Shown one piece after another: positions 23,132 through 31,337 of a DNA stretch of 47,818 nucleotides. Made by a program: the position numbers and the translations under genes. The notes below the pieces were generated by a model. The model was not told the origin of the DNA. It made no database searches and saw only the letters and a program-made list of their open reading frames with translations. This DNA is from Gammaproteobacteria bacterium (lineage in GTDB: Bacteria > Pseudomonadota > Gammaproteobacteria > Steroidobacterales > Steroidobacteraceae), in NCBI GenBank assembly GCA_013289615.1, contig JABCZO010000032.1, positions 1 through 47,818 of the forward strand. The letters run 5' to 3'. Every line of letters starts with the position of its first letter. Within the stretch, counting starts at the first letter, position 1.

Positions 23132-25144
23132 GTGACGACACCCGGCGCCAGCATTGCCGAAGATCGCACCGAACTGACCTGGCGCGGCCTGGCGCTGGGG
23201 GTATTGATCACGCTGATTTTCACGGCGGCAAATGCCTATTTCGGTCTGAAGGCCGGGCTGACCTTCGCCACCTCGATTCCGGCCGCCGTGATTTCGATGG
23301 CCATCCTGCGCGGGGTGAAGGGTTCGACGGTGCAGGAGAACAACATCGTGCAGACGGTCGCGTCCGCCGCGGGCACGCTGTCAGCGATCATTTTTGTGCT
23401 GCCGGGGCTGGTCATGATCGGGTGGTGGAGCGGCTTTCCGTATGGGGTCTGCTTCGCGGTGTGTGCCCTGGGTGGCGTGCTTGGGGTGATGTACTCCATC
23501 CCCCTGCGCCGCGCGCTGGTCACCAATTCCGACCTGCCTTATCCCGAAGGCGTGGCGTGCGCCGAAGTCCTGAAAGTCGGAGCCCGAGGCGACGGCGACG
23601 ATGCGGCGCGTGGCGTGGCCGCGAGCCGTGCGGGCCTGCTGGCGATCGTGGTTGGCAGCGTTGCCTCGGCCGGCTTCGCCGTGGTGGTAGCAACCCAGGT
23701 GTTCGCCAGCGATGTCGCGCAGTACTTTCGCGTCGGCAGCAGGAATGCCACGACTGGTTATGACTTCAGCTTGTCCTTTGCGCTGTTTGCGGTCGGTCAC
23801 TTGGTTGGGTTGTGGGTTGGGGTGGCGATGCTGGTGGGCGCGGGGATCGCGTGGCTGGGCGCCGTTCCTTACCTGACGAGCGTTCATCCGGCGGCCGGTG
23901 CCGCAGCCGCTGTGGCGCAGGCGGTATGGAGCCATCAGGTGCGGTTCATCGGCGCCGGGACCATTGGCGCGGCTGCCATCTGGACCCTGATCAAGCTGAT
24001 CAAGCCGGTGGCGAGCGGCCTGCACACGGCCATCATCGCCTCACGGGTACGCAAAGCCGGGCTGGCCGAGACCCTGCCGCGAACCGAGCGCGACATCCCC
24101 ATCGGTATCGTCGCAGGCGTGACTCTGGTTTGCATGCTGCCGATCGGCTGGCTGCTGGGCAGCTTCAGTGTCGCCAGCGGCCTGGGTAGCCAGGCTCCGA
24201 TCCTGGTCGCTGGCGGAATCATTTATATCGCCCTGATGAGCTTTTTCGTGGCCGCGGTCTGTGGCTACATGGCGGGTCTGATCGGCGCCTCCAATAGCCC
24301 GCTGTCCGGGGTTGGCATCCTGGTGGTGGTCGGCGCGGGGCTGCTGCTGGTGATGAGCATCAAGTCTTCGGTGTCGGCGGCCGCCGGTCCTGCGCTGGTC
24401 GCCTTTGCACTGCTGGTGACTGCGGTGGTGTTCGCCGCCGCGACGATTTCCAATGACAATCTGCAGGACCTGAAGACCGGCCAGCTGGTCGATGCGACGC
24501 CGTGGCGACAACAGGTGGCGTTGATCGTCGGGGTGGCGGCCGGTGCGACGATCATTCCACCGGTGCTCGATCTGCTCAACCACGCCTACGGCTTCGCGGG
24601 CGCTCCCGGGGTTGATGCGTCGCGCGCACTGGCGGCCCCGCAGGCAGCACTGATATCAGCCCTGGCGCAAGGCGTCATCCAGGGCAATCTCGATTGGAGC
24701 CTGATCGGCACTGGCGCGCTGGTCGGCGTGGGCCTCATCGTGCTCGATGGGATTCTCAGGCGCATCGGCCCTGCGCATCTGCCGCCACTGGCGGTTGGTC
24801 TGGGAATCTATCTGCCTACCTCCACGACGCTGATGATCGTCGTCGGCGCCGTGGTCGGTTGGGTTTTCGACCAGCGTGCGGATCGATCCGCCAATCCGGC
24901 AGGCACCAGGCAATTGGGCGTGCTGCTGGCCTCGGGAATGATCGTGGGCGAGAGTCTGGTCGGGGTCCTGCTCGCTGCGGTGGTGGTGTTTTCAGGCCGA
25001 TCCGCACCACTGGCGCTGGTCGGGGAGGCCTTTGCCAGCGATGCCATCTGGGTCGGCGGTATCGTCTTTGCGGTCTCGATCATGGCCCTGTATGCCTGGC
25101 TCAATCGCTTGAGCGGCTCGATCGACAATCCGTCGGCCCTATAG
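23132..25144 (+). CDS. OPT-family oligopeptide transporter
   Basis: 670 aa with about 16 hydrophobic segments, as usual for bacterial OPT proteins (TIGR00733-like). Characteristic parts are ANAYFGLKAGLTFATSIPAA at the N-terminus, ENNIVQTVASAAGTLSA, NSDLPYPEGVACAEVL and GASNSPLSGVGI. The family imports small peptides or metal chelates in a proton-coupled way; the substrate is not predictable. GTG 23132 follows AAGGA. Its 3' end overlaps by 6 bp a convergent POT gene from an unrelated peptide transporter family. Confidence 0.93.
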   Translation: MTTPGASIAEDRTELTWRGLALGVLITLIFTAANAYFGLKAGLTFATSIPAAVISMAILRGVKGSTVQENNIVQTVASAAGTLSAIIFVLPGLVMIGWWSGFPYGVCFAVCALGGVLGVMYSIPLRRALVTNSDLPYPEGVACAEVLKVGARGDGDDAARGVAASRAGLLAIVVGSVASAGFAVVVATQVFASDVAQYFRVGSRNATTGYDFSLSFALFAVGHLVGLWVGVAMLVGAGIAWLGAVPYLTSVHPAAGAAAAVAQAVWSHQVRFIGAGTIGAAAIWTLIKLIKPVASGLHTAIIASRVRKAGLAETLPRTERDIPIGIVAGVTLVCMLPIGWLLGSFSVASGLGSQAPILVAGGIIYIALMSFFVAAVCGYMAGLIGASNSPLSGVGILVVVGAGLLLVMSIKSSVSAAAGPALVAFALLVTAVVFAAATISNDNLQDLKTGQLVDATPWRQQVALIVGVAAGATIIPPVLDLLNHAYGFAGAPGVDASRALAAPQAALISALAQGVIQGNLDWSLIGTGALVGVGLIVLDGILRRIGPAHLPPLAVGLGIYLPTSTTLMIVVGAVVGWVFDQRADRSANPAGTRQLGVLLASGMIVGESLVGVLLAAVVVFSGRSAPLALVGEAFASDAIWVGGIVFAVSIMALYAWLNRLSGSIDNPSAL

Positions 25145-26635
25145 GACCCCGGCCATCCAGCGGCGCATCAGCGGCATCGACAGCGCCAGCAGCCCGGCGC
25201 TGACGGCGGCAAACCAGAAGATGAACATGTACTGGCCGGGCATCGCTGCCAGGTTGGTCGGATCGAAATCACCGGCGATGCGGCCGGCCAGCAGGTTGCC
25301 CAGCGACAGGCTGACGAAAAAGATGCCGAGGCTCTGGCTCACGAAACGCGGCGGCACCAGCTTGGTGGTGACCGACAGGCCGACCGGACTCAAGCACAGC
25401 TCGCCCCAGGTGTGCAGCAGGTAGGTGACGGTCAGCCAGCCCATGCCGACCGTGTGGCCGCCCACCACCAGCCGCGCGGCGGCCGCCATGACCACGAAGC
25501 CGGCACCCATGCCGAGCAGGCCGAGGATGAATTTCAGCGGCGTCGAGGGATCCAGCCGGCGGCGCGCCAGCTGCACCCACAGGGCCGAGAACAGCGTGCC
25601 GAAGACCACGATGTAGATCGGATTGAGCGACTGGAACCAGCTCGCCGGAATTTCCCAGCCGAACAGCTGCCGGTCGGTATAGCGCTCGGCGAACAGGTTC
25701 AGCGACGAACCGGTCTGCTCATAGCCGGCCCAGAACAGCACCGAGGCGACGAACAGCACCGCGAGCGCCAGCACCCGCAGCCGCTCGATGCGCGTCAGGC
25801 CGGCTGCAAACAGCAGGTAGCCGAAATACAGCACCGCGATGCCGAGGATCGCCTGTGTCGACACCGCCTGCAGCGCCACCGGTGCGACATGCAGTGTGCC
25901 GGTCCATACCAACACCACCAGCACGCTGATCACCACCGCCGCGAGCGCAATCCAGCGCAGCGCCGCGCGCGGCGGCGGCCCGGTGAGCGCGGCATCGCCA
26001 GCACCCGACATCGGCGCCAGGCCGGCGTCGCCCAGGAGCCTGCGTCCCCACAGAAACTGCAGTACTCCGGCGGCCATGCCGACCGCGGCGGTCATGAAGC
26101 CGGCCGGCCAGCCGTAGCGCACCGCCAGCAGTCCGGCGATCAGCGGACCGAGGGTCGCCCCGACGTTGATGCCGACGTAATAAATGGTGAAGCCGGCGTC
26201 GCGGCGCGCACCGCCCTCCGGGTAGAGCTGGGCCACCATCGCACTGGCATTGGGCTTGAGCAGTCCGGTGCCGATCACGATCACCAGCAGTCCGAAGAAG
26301 AACACTTCGGTGGACGGTGCCAGGCCGAGCAGCAGATGGCCGAGCGTGATCACGATGCCGCCATACAGCACCGCGCGCTGGCTGCCGAGCACGCGATCGC
26401 CGATCCATCCTCCGGGCAGGCAGGCCAGAAAGGTGGCGCCGACGTACAGGCCGTAGATCGCGGCCGCGGTGCGGTCATCGAGCCCGAGGCCGCCATGCGC
26501 CACCTGGTCCACCAGGAACAGGATCAGCAGCGCCCGCATGCCGTAGAAGCTCAGGCGCTCCCACATTTCGGTAAAGAACAGCGTCGCCAGCCCGGCCGGG
26601 TGGCCGAAAATGGTGCGGCTGTGCGCTGGGCTCAA
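25139..26635 (-). CDS. POT/PTR-family proton-dependent peptide transporter
   Basis: 498 aa major facilitator with about 14 helices. The family signature ExxER is present as EMWERLSFYG (Glu23, Glu26, Arg27), with IGTGLLKPNASAMVAQLY and FTIYYVGINVGA (PTR2 motif region) and WGELCLSPVGLS. It imports di/tripeptides with protons. The start is TTG 26635, which overlaps the tatC stop (TTGA) and has AGGA about 6 nt upstream. No ATG is available before the ExxER motif. It therefore seems to be co-translated at the end of the tatABC operon. Confidence 0.92.
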   Translation of the reverse strand: MSPAHSRTIFGHPAGLATLFFTEMWERLSFYGMRALLILFLVDQVAHGGLGLDDRTAAAIYGLYVGATFLACLPGGWIGDRVLGSQRAVLYGGIVITLGHLLLGLAPSTEVFFFGLLVIVIGTGLLKPNASAMVAQLYPEGGARRDAGFTIYYVGINVGATLGPLIAGLLAVRYGWPAGFMTAAVGMAAGVLQFLWGRRLLGDAGLAPMSGAGDAALTGPPPRAALRWIALAAVVISVLVVLVWTGTLHVAPVALQAVSTQAILGIAVLYFGYLLFAAGLTRIERLRVLALAVLFVASVLFWAGYEQTGSSLNLFAERYTDRQLFGWEIPASWFQSLNPIYIVVFGTLFSALWVQLARRRLDPSTPLKFILGLLGMGAGFVVMAAAARLVVGGHTVGMGWLTVTYLLHTWGELCLSPVGLSVTTKLVPPRFVSQSLGIFFVSLSLGNLLAGRIAGDFDPTNLAAMPGQYMFIFWFAAVSAGLLALSMPLMRRWMAGVL

Positions 26636-27399
26636 GCGGATTCCTGTCCTCTGGTTTCGGCGGCGGCGCTGCTGCGGCTCAGGATTGCGGCAAACAGGAT
26701 GCCGCCCTCATACAGCAGGTACATCGGTACCGCCATCGCGGTCTGCGACAGCACATCGGGCGGCGTCAGGATCGCCGCGATGATGAATACGATGATCAGC
26801 ACGTAGCCGCGCATCGATCGCAGCTTGGCGAGCGGCACCAGGTGGGTGAGCACCAGCAGCACCACGGCAACCGGGGTCTCGAACGCCACGCCGAATGCCA
26901 CGAACAGCGTCAACGCGAACTGCAGGTAGTTCGACACGTCCGCCATCAGCATCACATTGTGCGGCGTGGTGGCAACGAAGAACCGGAACACCAGCGGAAA
27001 CACCAGGAAATACGAGAACGCGACCCCGAGATAGAACAGCACGATCGCCGACAGCAGCAGCGGCACTGCGAAGCGCTTCTCGCGCCGGTAAAGGCCGGGC
27101 GCGACGAATGCCCAGAGCTGAAACAGCACGTAGGGCATCGCGATCAGCAGGCCGGTGATGAAGGCGAGCTTGAGCGGTGCGGTGAAAGTAGCGGTCACCG
27201 TGGTGGCGATCAGCTTCTGTCCGGGCGGCAGCTTGGCGACCAGCGGGGTCGTCAGGAAATCGAATATCGGGTTGGAGTAGTAAGCACAGGGCAGGAATGC
27301 AATCAGCACCGCGATGAACGCCCGCAGCAGCCGCGAGCGCAGTTCGAGCAGATGCGAGATCAGCGTGCCTTCCGGCAGCGCGTCATCCGGTTCGCTCAT
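26632..27399 (-). CDS. tatC: Twin-arginine translocase subunit TatC
   Basis: 255 aa, six transmembrane helices. With TatB it forms the receptor for twin-arginine signal peptides. Conserved elements are the N-terminal SHLLELRSRLLRA (with the key Glu), the FxxP-like loop SNPIFDFLTTPL, APGLYRREKRF, YFLVFPLVFRFF and FGVAFETPV (conserved Glu). Its start overlaps tatB by 17 nt. Its stop overlaps the TTG of the POT gene. Confidence 0.97.
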   Translation of the reverse strand: MSEPDDALPEGTLISHLLELRSRLLRAFIAVLIAFLPCAYYSNPIFDFLTTPLVAKLPPGQKLIATTVTATFTAPLKLAFITGLLIAMPYVLFQLWAFVAPGLYRREKRFAVPLLLSAIVLFYLGVAFSYFLVFPLVFRFFVATTPHNVMLMADVSNYLQFALTLFVAFGVAFETPVAVVLLVLTHLVPLAKLRSMRGYVLIIVFIIAAILTPPDVLSQTAMAVPMYLLYEGGILFAAILSRSSAAAETRGQESA

Positions 27400-27718
27400 G
27401 CACTTCCGCCGGCGGCGGCACCGGCTGCTCGTGATGTTCAGGATGCCCGATGGCTGCGGTCGCGGCGGCTGCAGTCGCGGCGGCGGCAGGCGGCGGCGGC
27501 GATGGCGGTGCCGGACCGGGCGGCGTGTGCAGATCGGTGCTGCGCTGGAGCGCGTCGGCCTCCTGTTCCAGCTGCTCGCGGAACTGCCGCGCCATCGCCC
27601 GTGCCCGCCCGATCCAGCGGCCGATGGTGCGCGCCAGCCGCGGCAGCTTCTCCGGTCCCAGCACGACCAGCGCGATACCGAAGATCACCAGTATTTCGGA
27701 AAAGTCGATCCCGAACAT
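27383..27718 (-). CDS. tatB: Twin-arginine translocase subunit TatB
   Basis: 111 aa. It has an N-terminal transmembrane helix (MFGIDFSEILVIFGIALVVL), the hinge GPEKLP and an amphipathic helix RLARTIGRWIGRARAMARQF. A low-complexity Pro/Ala tail of about 45 residues follows. The conserved Glu8 (FSE) is characteristic of TatB. No clear Shine-Dalgarno is seen; it lies 29 bp after tatA and is probably translated from the same mRNA. Confidence 0.96.
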   Translation of the reverse strand: MFGIDFSEILVIFGIALVVLGPEKLPRLARTIGRWIGRARAMARQFREQLEQEADALQRSTDLHTPPGPAPPSPPPPAAAATAAAATAAIGHPEHHEQPVPPPAEVHERTG

Positions 27719-27747
27719 TGCGCGCCGCGAACCGTGGGGTCCCGCCG

Positions 27748-28005
27748 TCAGACGCGCGGTGTCGTCTTGTTTTCGCTGGCTTGCTCGGCCTTGGTCGAGG
27801 CCACCTCGGGGAACTCAGCGTCCTTGGCGGGCGGGGCCTGGATCTGCTTGGCCGGCTCCTCGGTCTCGCCCTCGTTCATCGCTTTCTTGAAGCCGCGGAA
27901 AGCCGAGCCCAGGTCGGACCCCAGGGATTTGATCTTCTTGCCGCCGAAGACCAGCAGCACGATCAGCAGAATGAGCAGCAGGTGCTTGGGGGCGAACAGG
28001 TCCAT
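27748..28005 (-). CDS. tatA: Twin-arginine translocase subunit TatA
   Basis: 85 aa pore-forming component. A short transmembrane helix ([14 protein letters not shown]) is followed by the amphipathic helix [21 protein letters not shown] and an acidic disordered tail. The second hinge position is FGGKK rather than the common FGTKK. ATG 28005 has GGAG 7 nt upstream. It is the first gene of the tatABC-POT operon. A small hairpin (28030-28045) lies in its presumed leader. Confidence 0.96.
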   Translation of the reverse strand: MDLFAPKHLLLILLIVLLVFGGKKIKSLGSDLGSAFRGFKKAMNEGETEEPAKQIQAPPAKDAEFPEVASTKAEQASENKTTPRV

Positions 28006-28029
28006 GGAAAGCTCCGGTCAGGGCCTTGG

Positions 28030-28045
28030 GCCCGTAGGGACGGGC
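28030..28045 (-). other. Short hairpin in the tatA leader
   Basis: GCCCGT and ACGGGC form a 6-bp stem with a 4-nt loop about 25 nt upstream of the tatA ATG. A TATCAT hexamer (minus strand) lies just further upstream and may be the -10. Function unproven. Confidence 0.3.
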
Positions 28046-28132
28046 AATGATCAATGATAGGGCATTTGGCGCCGCACAACTAACTGGCGCTGAAGGAATT
28101 CCCGGCCTGGCGTCACGCTTTGCGGCGCGCCT

Positions 28133-28570
28133 TCAGGTCTCGAGCCAGAAGGTGACCGGACCGTCGTTGATCAGTGACACCTGCATATGAGCACCGAACA
28201 GTCCGCTGGCGACCTCGCCGTGTGACTCGCGTGCGAAAGTCACAACATAATCAAACAGCGCCGCGGCCGCGTCGGGTGCGGCAGCGCCACTGAAGCCGGG
28301 CCGGTTACCGCCTTTGGTGTCGGCGGCGAGGGTAAATTGCGGCACCAGCAGCAGAGCGCCGGCACGCTGGCGCAGGCTCAGGTTCATGCGTCCGGCCGCA
28401 TCGGCAAACACGCGGTAATCGAGTACCCGCTGTAGCAGCCGCTCGGCGGCAACGCAATCGTCGCCGCGAACCACGCCGATCAAGGCCAGCAGCCCGGCGC
28501 CGATCTGCCCGGTAATGCGCCCGTCCACCCGTACGCTGGCCTCGGCAACCCGCTGAATCAATGCGATCAT
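28133..28570 (-). CDS. dtd: D-aminoacyl-tRNA deacylase
   Basis: 145 aa, typical Dtd length. It removes D-amino acids (and glycine) mischarged on tRNA. The two active-site signatures are [10 protein letters not shown] (SQFTL-type; here Pro replaces the usual Ser) and [10 protein letters not shown] (the Gly-cisPro motif GPVT). The N-terminal [16 protein letters not shown] is conserved, so ATG 28570 fits. It lies in the same direction as tatABC, 127 bp upstream, and is divergent from the cytochrome gene. Confidence 0.96.
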   Translation of the reverse strand: MIALIQRVAEASVRVDGRITGQIGAGLLALIGVVRGDDCVAAERLLQRVLDYRVFADAAGRMNLSLRQRAGALLLVPQFTLAADTKGGNRPGFSGAAAPDAAAALFDYVVTFARESHGEVASGLFGAHMQVSLINDGPVTFWLET

Positions 28571-28608
28571 GCGGTGGTAAATCCGCGGACCAGACCGTAC
28601 ACTTTGCG

Positions 28609-28649
28609 CCCGTTTTGGACCCGTTTTGTGGCCATAACGGCCATATTAT
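28609..28649 (+). promoter_or_regulatory. Repeat-rich control region upstream of the cytochrome c gene
   Basis: A direct repeat of CCCGTTTTG (28609-28617 and 28620-28628) is followed by the inverted repeat TGGCC-ATAAC-GGCCA (28629-28643) and a -10-like TATTAT (28644-28649). The arrangement looks like operator plus promoter in the dtd/cytochrome divergent gap. No regulator can be named. Confidence 0.35.
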
Positions 28650-28674
28650 TCATCAAGTCGAAGCCGGAGTCGGT

Positions 28675-29307
28675 ATGCCCTGGTCCCGTCGTAGCGCGCT
28701 TGCAGTCCTGTTCACCGCCGTCGTGCTCGGCTCGAGCGGGGTGACGTACGCGGCTGGCGATGCCGCTCGTGGCAAGGAGCTCTCCTACACCTGTCTGGGC
28801 TGCCACGGCATCGAAAGCTACAAGAACGTCTACCCGACCTACAGCGTGCCGGAGCTGGTCGGGCAGCACCCCGAGTACCTCGCCGCGGCACTCAAGGAAT
28901 ACCGCAGCGGCGAGCGCTCGCACGGCACCATGCACCAGCAGGCCGCATCGCTGTCGGATCAGGACATCGAGGACATCGCACAGTACTTCGCCGGACCCGT
29001 GCTCAAGCCCGGCACGACCACGGTCGGCACGCCGCCGCCCAAGGTGGCGCAGCTGTGCGTCGCCTGCCACGGCACCGACGGCGTCGGCATCATGGGCGAT
29101 TACCCGACGCTGGCCGGACAGCATGCCGACTACCTCGCGCGGGCGCTCGTGGAATATAAGAAAGGCGATCGCAAGAACCCGGTGATGCCGAGTTTCATGA
29201 CCGGCGTTACCGATGCCGAAGTGCAGGAGATCGCGGACTACTACTCGCGCCAGACGCCGGCACTGCGCACCGAGCCGCGGCGCGCGACCATCCTGTCAGC
29301 GCAATAA
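28675..29307 (+). CDS. Di-heme cytochrome c4-like protein
   Basis: 210 aa exported electron carrier. A signal peptide (about 1-26, ending TYAAG) precedes two cytochrome c domains with CLGCH (40-44) and CVACH (128-132). Likely axial Met ligands are in HGTMHQQA and NPVMPSFM. The two-domain layout is that of cytochrome c4, a periplasmic electron donor to terminal oxidases. ATG 28675 has GGAG 7 nt upstream and starts the signal peptide. Its 3' end overlaps the convergent S9-like gene by 12 bp. Confidence 0.92.
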   Translation: MPWSRRSALAVLFTAVVLGSSGVTYAAGDAARGKELSYTCLGCHGIESYKNVYPTYSVPELVGQHPEYLAAALKEYRSGERSHGTMHQQAASLSDQDIEDIAQYFAGPVLKPGTTTVGTPPPKVAQLCVACHGTDGVGIMGDYPTLAGQHADYLARALVEYKKGDRKNPVMPSFMTGVTDAEVQEIADYYSRQTPALRTEPRRATILSAQ

Positions 29308-31290
29308 CGGCGAGAGAAAATTGGCGGCGGCCTCGAGATAGGCGTCGCGATTTGATTTGCGCGTGAAGCCCTGGCCCTCGTCCGCGGCCGCAAGGTACTG
29401 CACCTCGACACCCTCGACGCGCAGGCGCGAGCGCAGCTGCTCCAGCCCATAGGCCGGCACGCCCGGATTGTTGAGCCCCTGCACCAGCAGCACCGGGCGG
29501 CGGATTGCCGCCCCGTTTGCAAGGAGAGCGAGCTGCGGCGGAAAGGCGACGATGCCCCCGCGCAGCCGATCGCCGTAGTCGGCCAGCGATTGCAGCGCCA
29601 GGAACGCGCCGTAACCCTCGCCCAGCAGCGCGACGCGATTACGATCCAGATCACGCTGCAGGTCGATCCATACCAGCAGTGAACCGATATCACGCGCGCT
29701 ATCGTCGGCAAGTGTCCCGCGGCCGGCTTCCTCGAGCCCGCGGCCTAGCCCTGAGGAACCGCGCACGTTCGGTGCCACGACCACGACGCCGAGCTGATCG
29801 ACCACCCATTGCAGAAACGGATCGAATTGCGGCCGGCACTGGCCGCCGCCGCCGCCGCACAACAACACCAGCACCGCTCGCTGGCCGGGCGCAGCCGCGG
29901 CCGGTCGATAGACCAGCGCGGAAAGTTCGCGCGCCTGCCCGTCGATGCGGTCCCAGGTCGGGTAACGCAGCAGCTGCGGTGCCACGAAGGCTTCCGGGTC
30001 CAGCTGTCCGACCTCGCTTTGCGTCCAGCGCGTCAGTGTCTGTGTGTCCGGCTCCAGCACGTAGACATCGCGTGGCGAGCGTATCGATTCGATAGTCAGC
30101 GCCAGGTGCTTGCCGTCCGGATCGAATTTCATTGCACTGATGATGCCCGCCGGCAGTGTGGCTACCCTCAGGTCGAGCTTGCGCTGCTGGTCGATCAGCA
30201 CTAGCCGGCTGCCGCCGGCATCATTGGTCGCGTAGCCGACATAGCGGCCATCAACGCTGCGATCGAAACGCTCGACGTCATGGCTGGCATCGGTGCTCAG
30301 CTCGCGCCAATCGTGGCCGCCGATATCGAGGTAGGCGAGACGCTGGAACTGGGCGCCCGCGGCGGCGTTCGCGGCCGCGCCGGCTGGCAGCTGGCGGGTG
30401 AGCAGCAGGATGCCGCGGCCGTCGGTGGCGAATAGTGCATCATGCACCTGGATTGCGGCGGCCGCGGCGCCGGGTTTCGGCGGCGGCTTCCTGCTGCTGC
30501 CGGCGGCCTTAGCGGCGCCATCGGCAGCAGCGACGGCAAAGCTGACCGCGGTAATCTCCCCGCTGTCGACCTGGGCGACAAACAGCTCGCTGGCGGGCTG
30601 GCTGGCCCCTGCGCCGCTGCCGCTCAGCAGTTCGCCGCGTGGCAGCTCGCGGCCAAGCAGCAGCCGCTTGTCATCGATCGACCAGTCGTAGGCGCGCCAG
30701 TGATTGCCCGCTCCGCCCACGACCAGTCGCGGCGTCGCGCCGGCTTGCCCGGTGTCGAGCACGTAGATATCGACATCGATGCCGTTACGGCGGTTGCTGG
30801 CGAACGCGATGCGCTTGCCGTCGTGCGCCCACAGCGGCGCACCGTCGCGGTGGCTGCCGTCGGTCAGGGTGATGAGCGCATGATCGGCGAGCCGCTGCAG
30901 CATCAATTGATTGCCCTCGCCGCCGTGCAGCGGCGCAAGGTATGCAAACGCATCGCTGGCGTACGGCCGGGCGGCGCCAGCGGCGACACCGCCCGGCGCA
31001 TAGGTAAGCTGCTCGCGCATGCCGAGCGGTGCCCGCAGGCGATGAATCTGTTCGGTCTCGCCAAAGCGCGTCGCAATCAGCATGCTGCCATCCAGCAGCC
31101 AGTCGACGAAGCTGGCCGAGCGCGATTCCAGGTACCGCGGCAGCGTTGCGCTGACGGCAGGGTCCGCGGCGCCAAGCCCATCGCGCGTCAAGCCGCCCGC
31201 TAGCTGCTGCGCATGCAGCGCCTGGCCGCCGATGCCGATGATCATCAGGGCGAGGGCGGTGCGCGTCAGGGGGTAGTTGAAATGCTGCAT
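29296..31290 (-). CDS. Secreted S9 prolyl-oligopeptidase-like protein lacking the catalytic triad
   Basis: 664 aa with a signal peptide (MQHFNYPLTRTALALMIIGI to about 29), a beta-propeller region with TolB/DPP-like repeats (HDGKRIAFASNRRNG, VDGRYVGYATND) and a C-terminal alpha/beta-hydrolase domain closest to S9C acylaminoacyl peptidases. The nucleophile motif is GEGYGA, so Gly559 replaces Ser. The acid position is GLNNPGVP (Asn608 for Asp) and the base position DEGQGF (Gln640 for His). Peptidase activity is therefore not expected, although the fold and flanks (ALQSLADYGDRLRGG, KSNRDAYLE) are well kept. ATG 31311 is an alternative start. No frameshift is seen, so this is a pseudoenzyme rather than a pseudogene. 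Confidence 0.85.
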   Translation of the reverse strand: MQHFNYPLTRTALALMIIGIGGQALHAQQLAGGLTRDGLGAADPAVSATLPRYLESRSASFVDWLLDGSMLIATRFGETEQIHRLRAPLGMREQLTYAPGGVAAGAARPYASDAFAYLAPLHGGEGNQLMLQRLADHALITLTDGSHRDGAPLWAHDGKRIAFASNRRNGIDVDIYVLDTGQAGATPRLVVGGAGNHWRAYDWSIDDKRLLLGRELPRGELLSGSGAGASQPASELFVAQVDSGEITAVSFAVAAADGAAKAAGSSRKPPPKPGAAAAAIQVHDALFATDGRGILLLTRQLPAGAAANAAAGAQFQRLAYLDIGGHDWRELSTDASHDVERFDRSVDGRYVGYATNDAGGSRLVLIDQQRKLDLRVATLPAGIISAMKFDPDGKHLALTIESIRSPRDVYVLEPDTQTLTRWTQSEVGQLDPEAFVAPQLLRYPTWDRIDGQARELSALVYRPAAAAPGQRAVLVLLCGGGGGQCRPQFDPFLQWVVDQLGVVVVAPNVRGSSGLGRGLEEAGRGTLADDSARDIGSLLVWIDLQRDLDRNRVALLGEGYGAFLALQSLADYGDRLRGGIVAFPPQLALLANGAAIRRPVLLVQGLNNPGVPAYGLEQLRSRLRVEGVEVQYLAAADEGQGFTRKSNRDAYLEAAANFLSPLLR

Positions 31291-31337
31291 ACCCTTGGTA
31301 TGGTGCCTCATTGGCCACAGCAGCGGAACAACATCCA

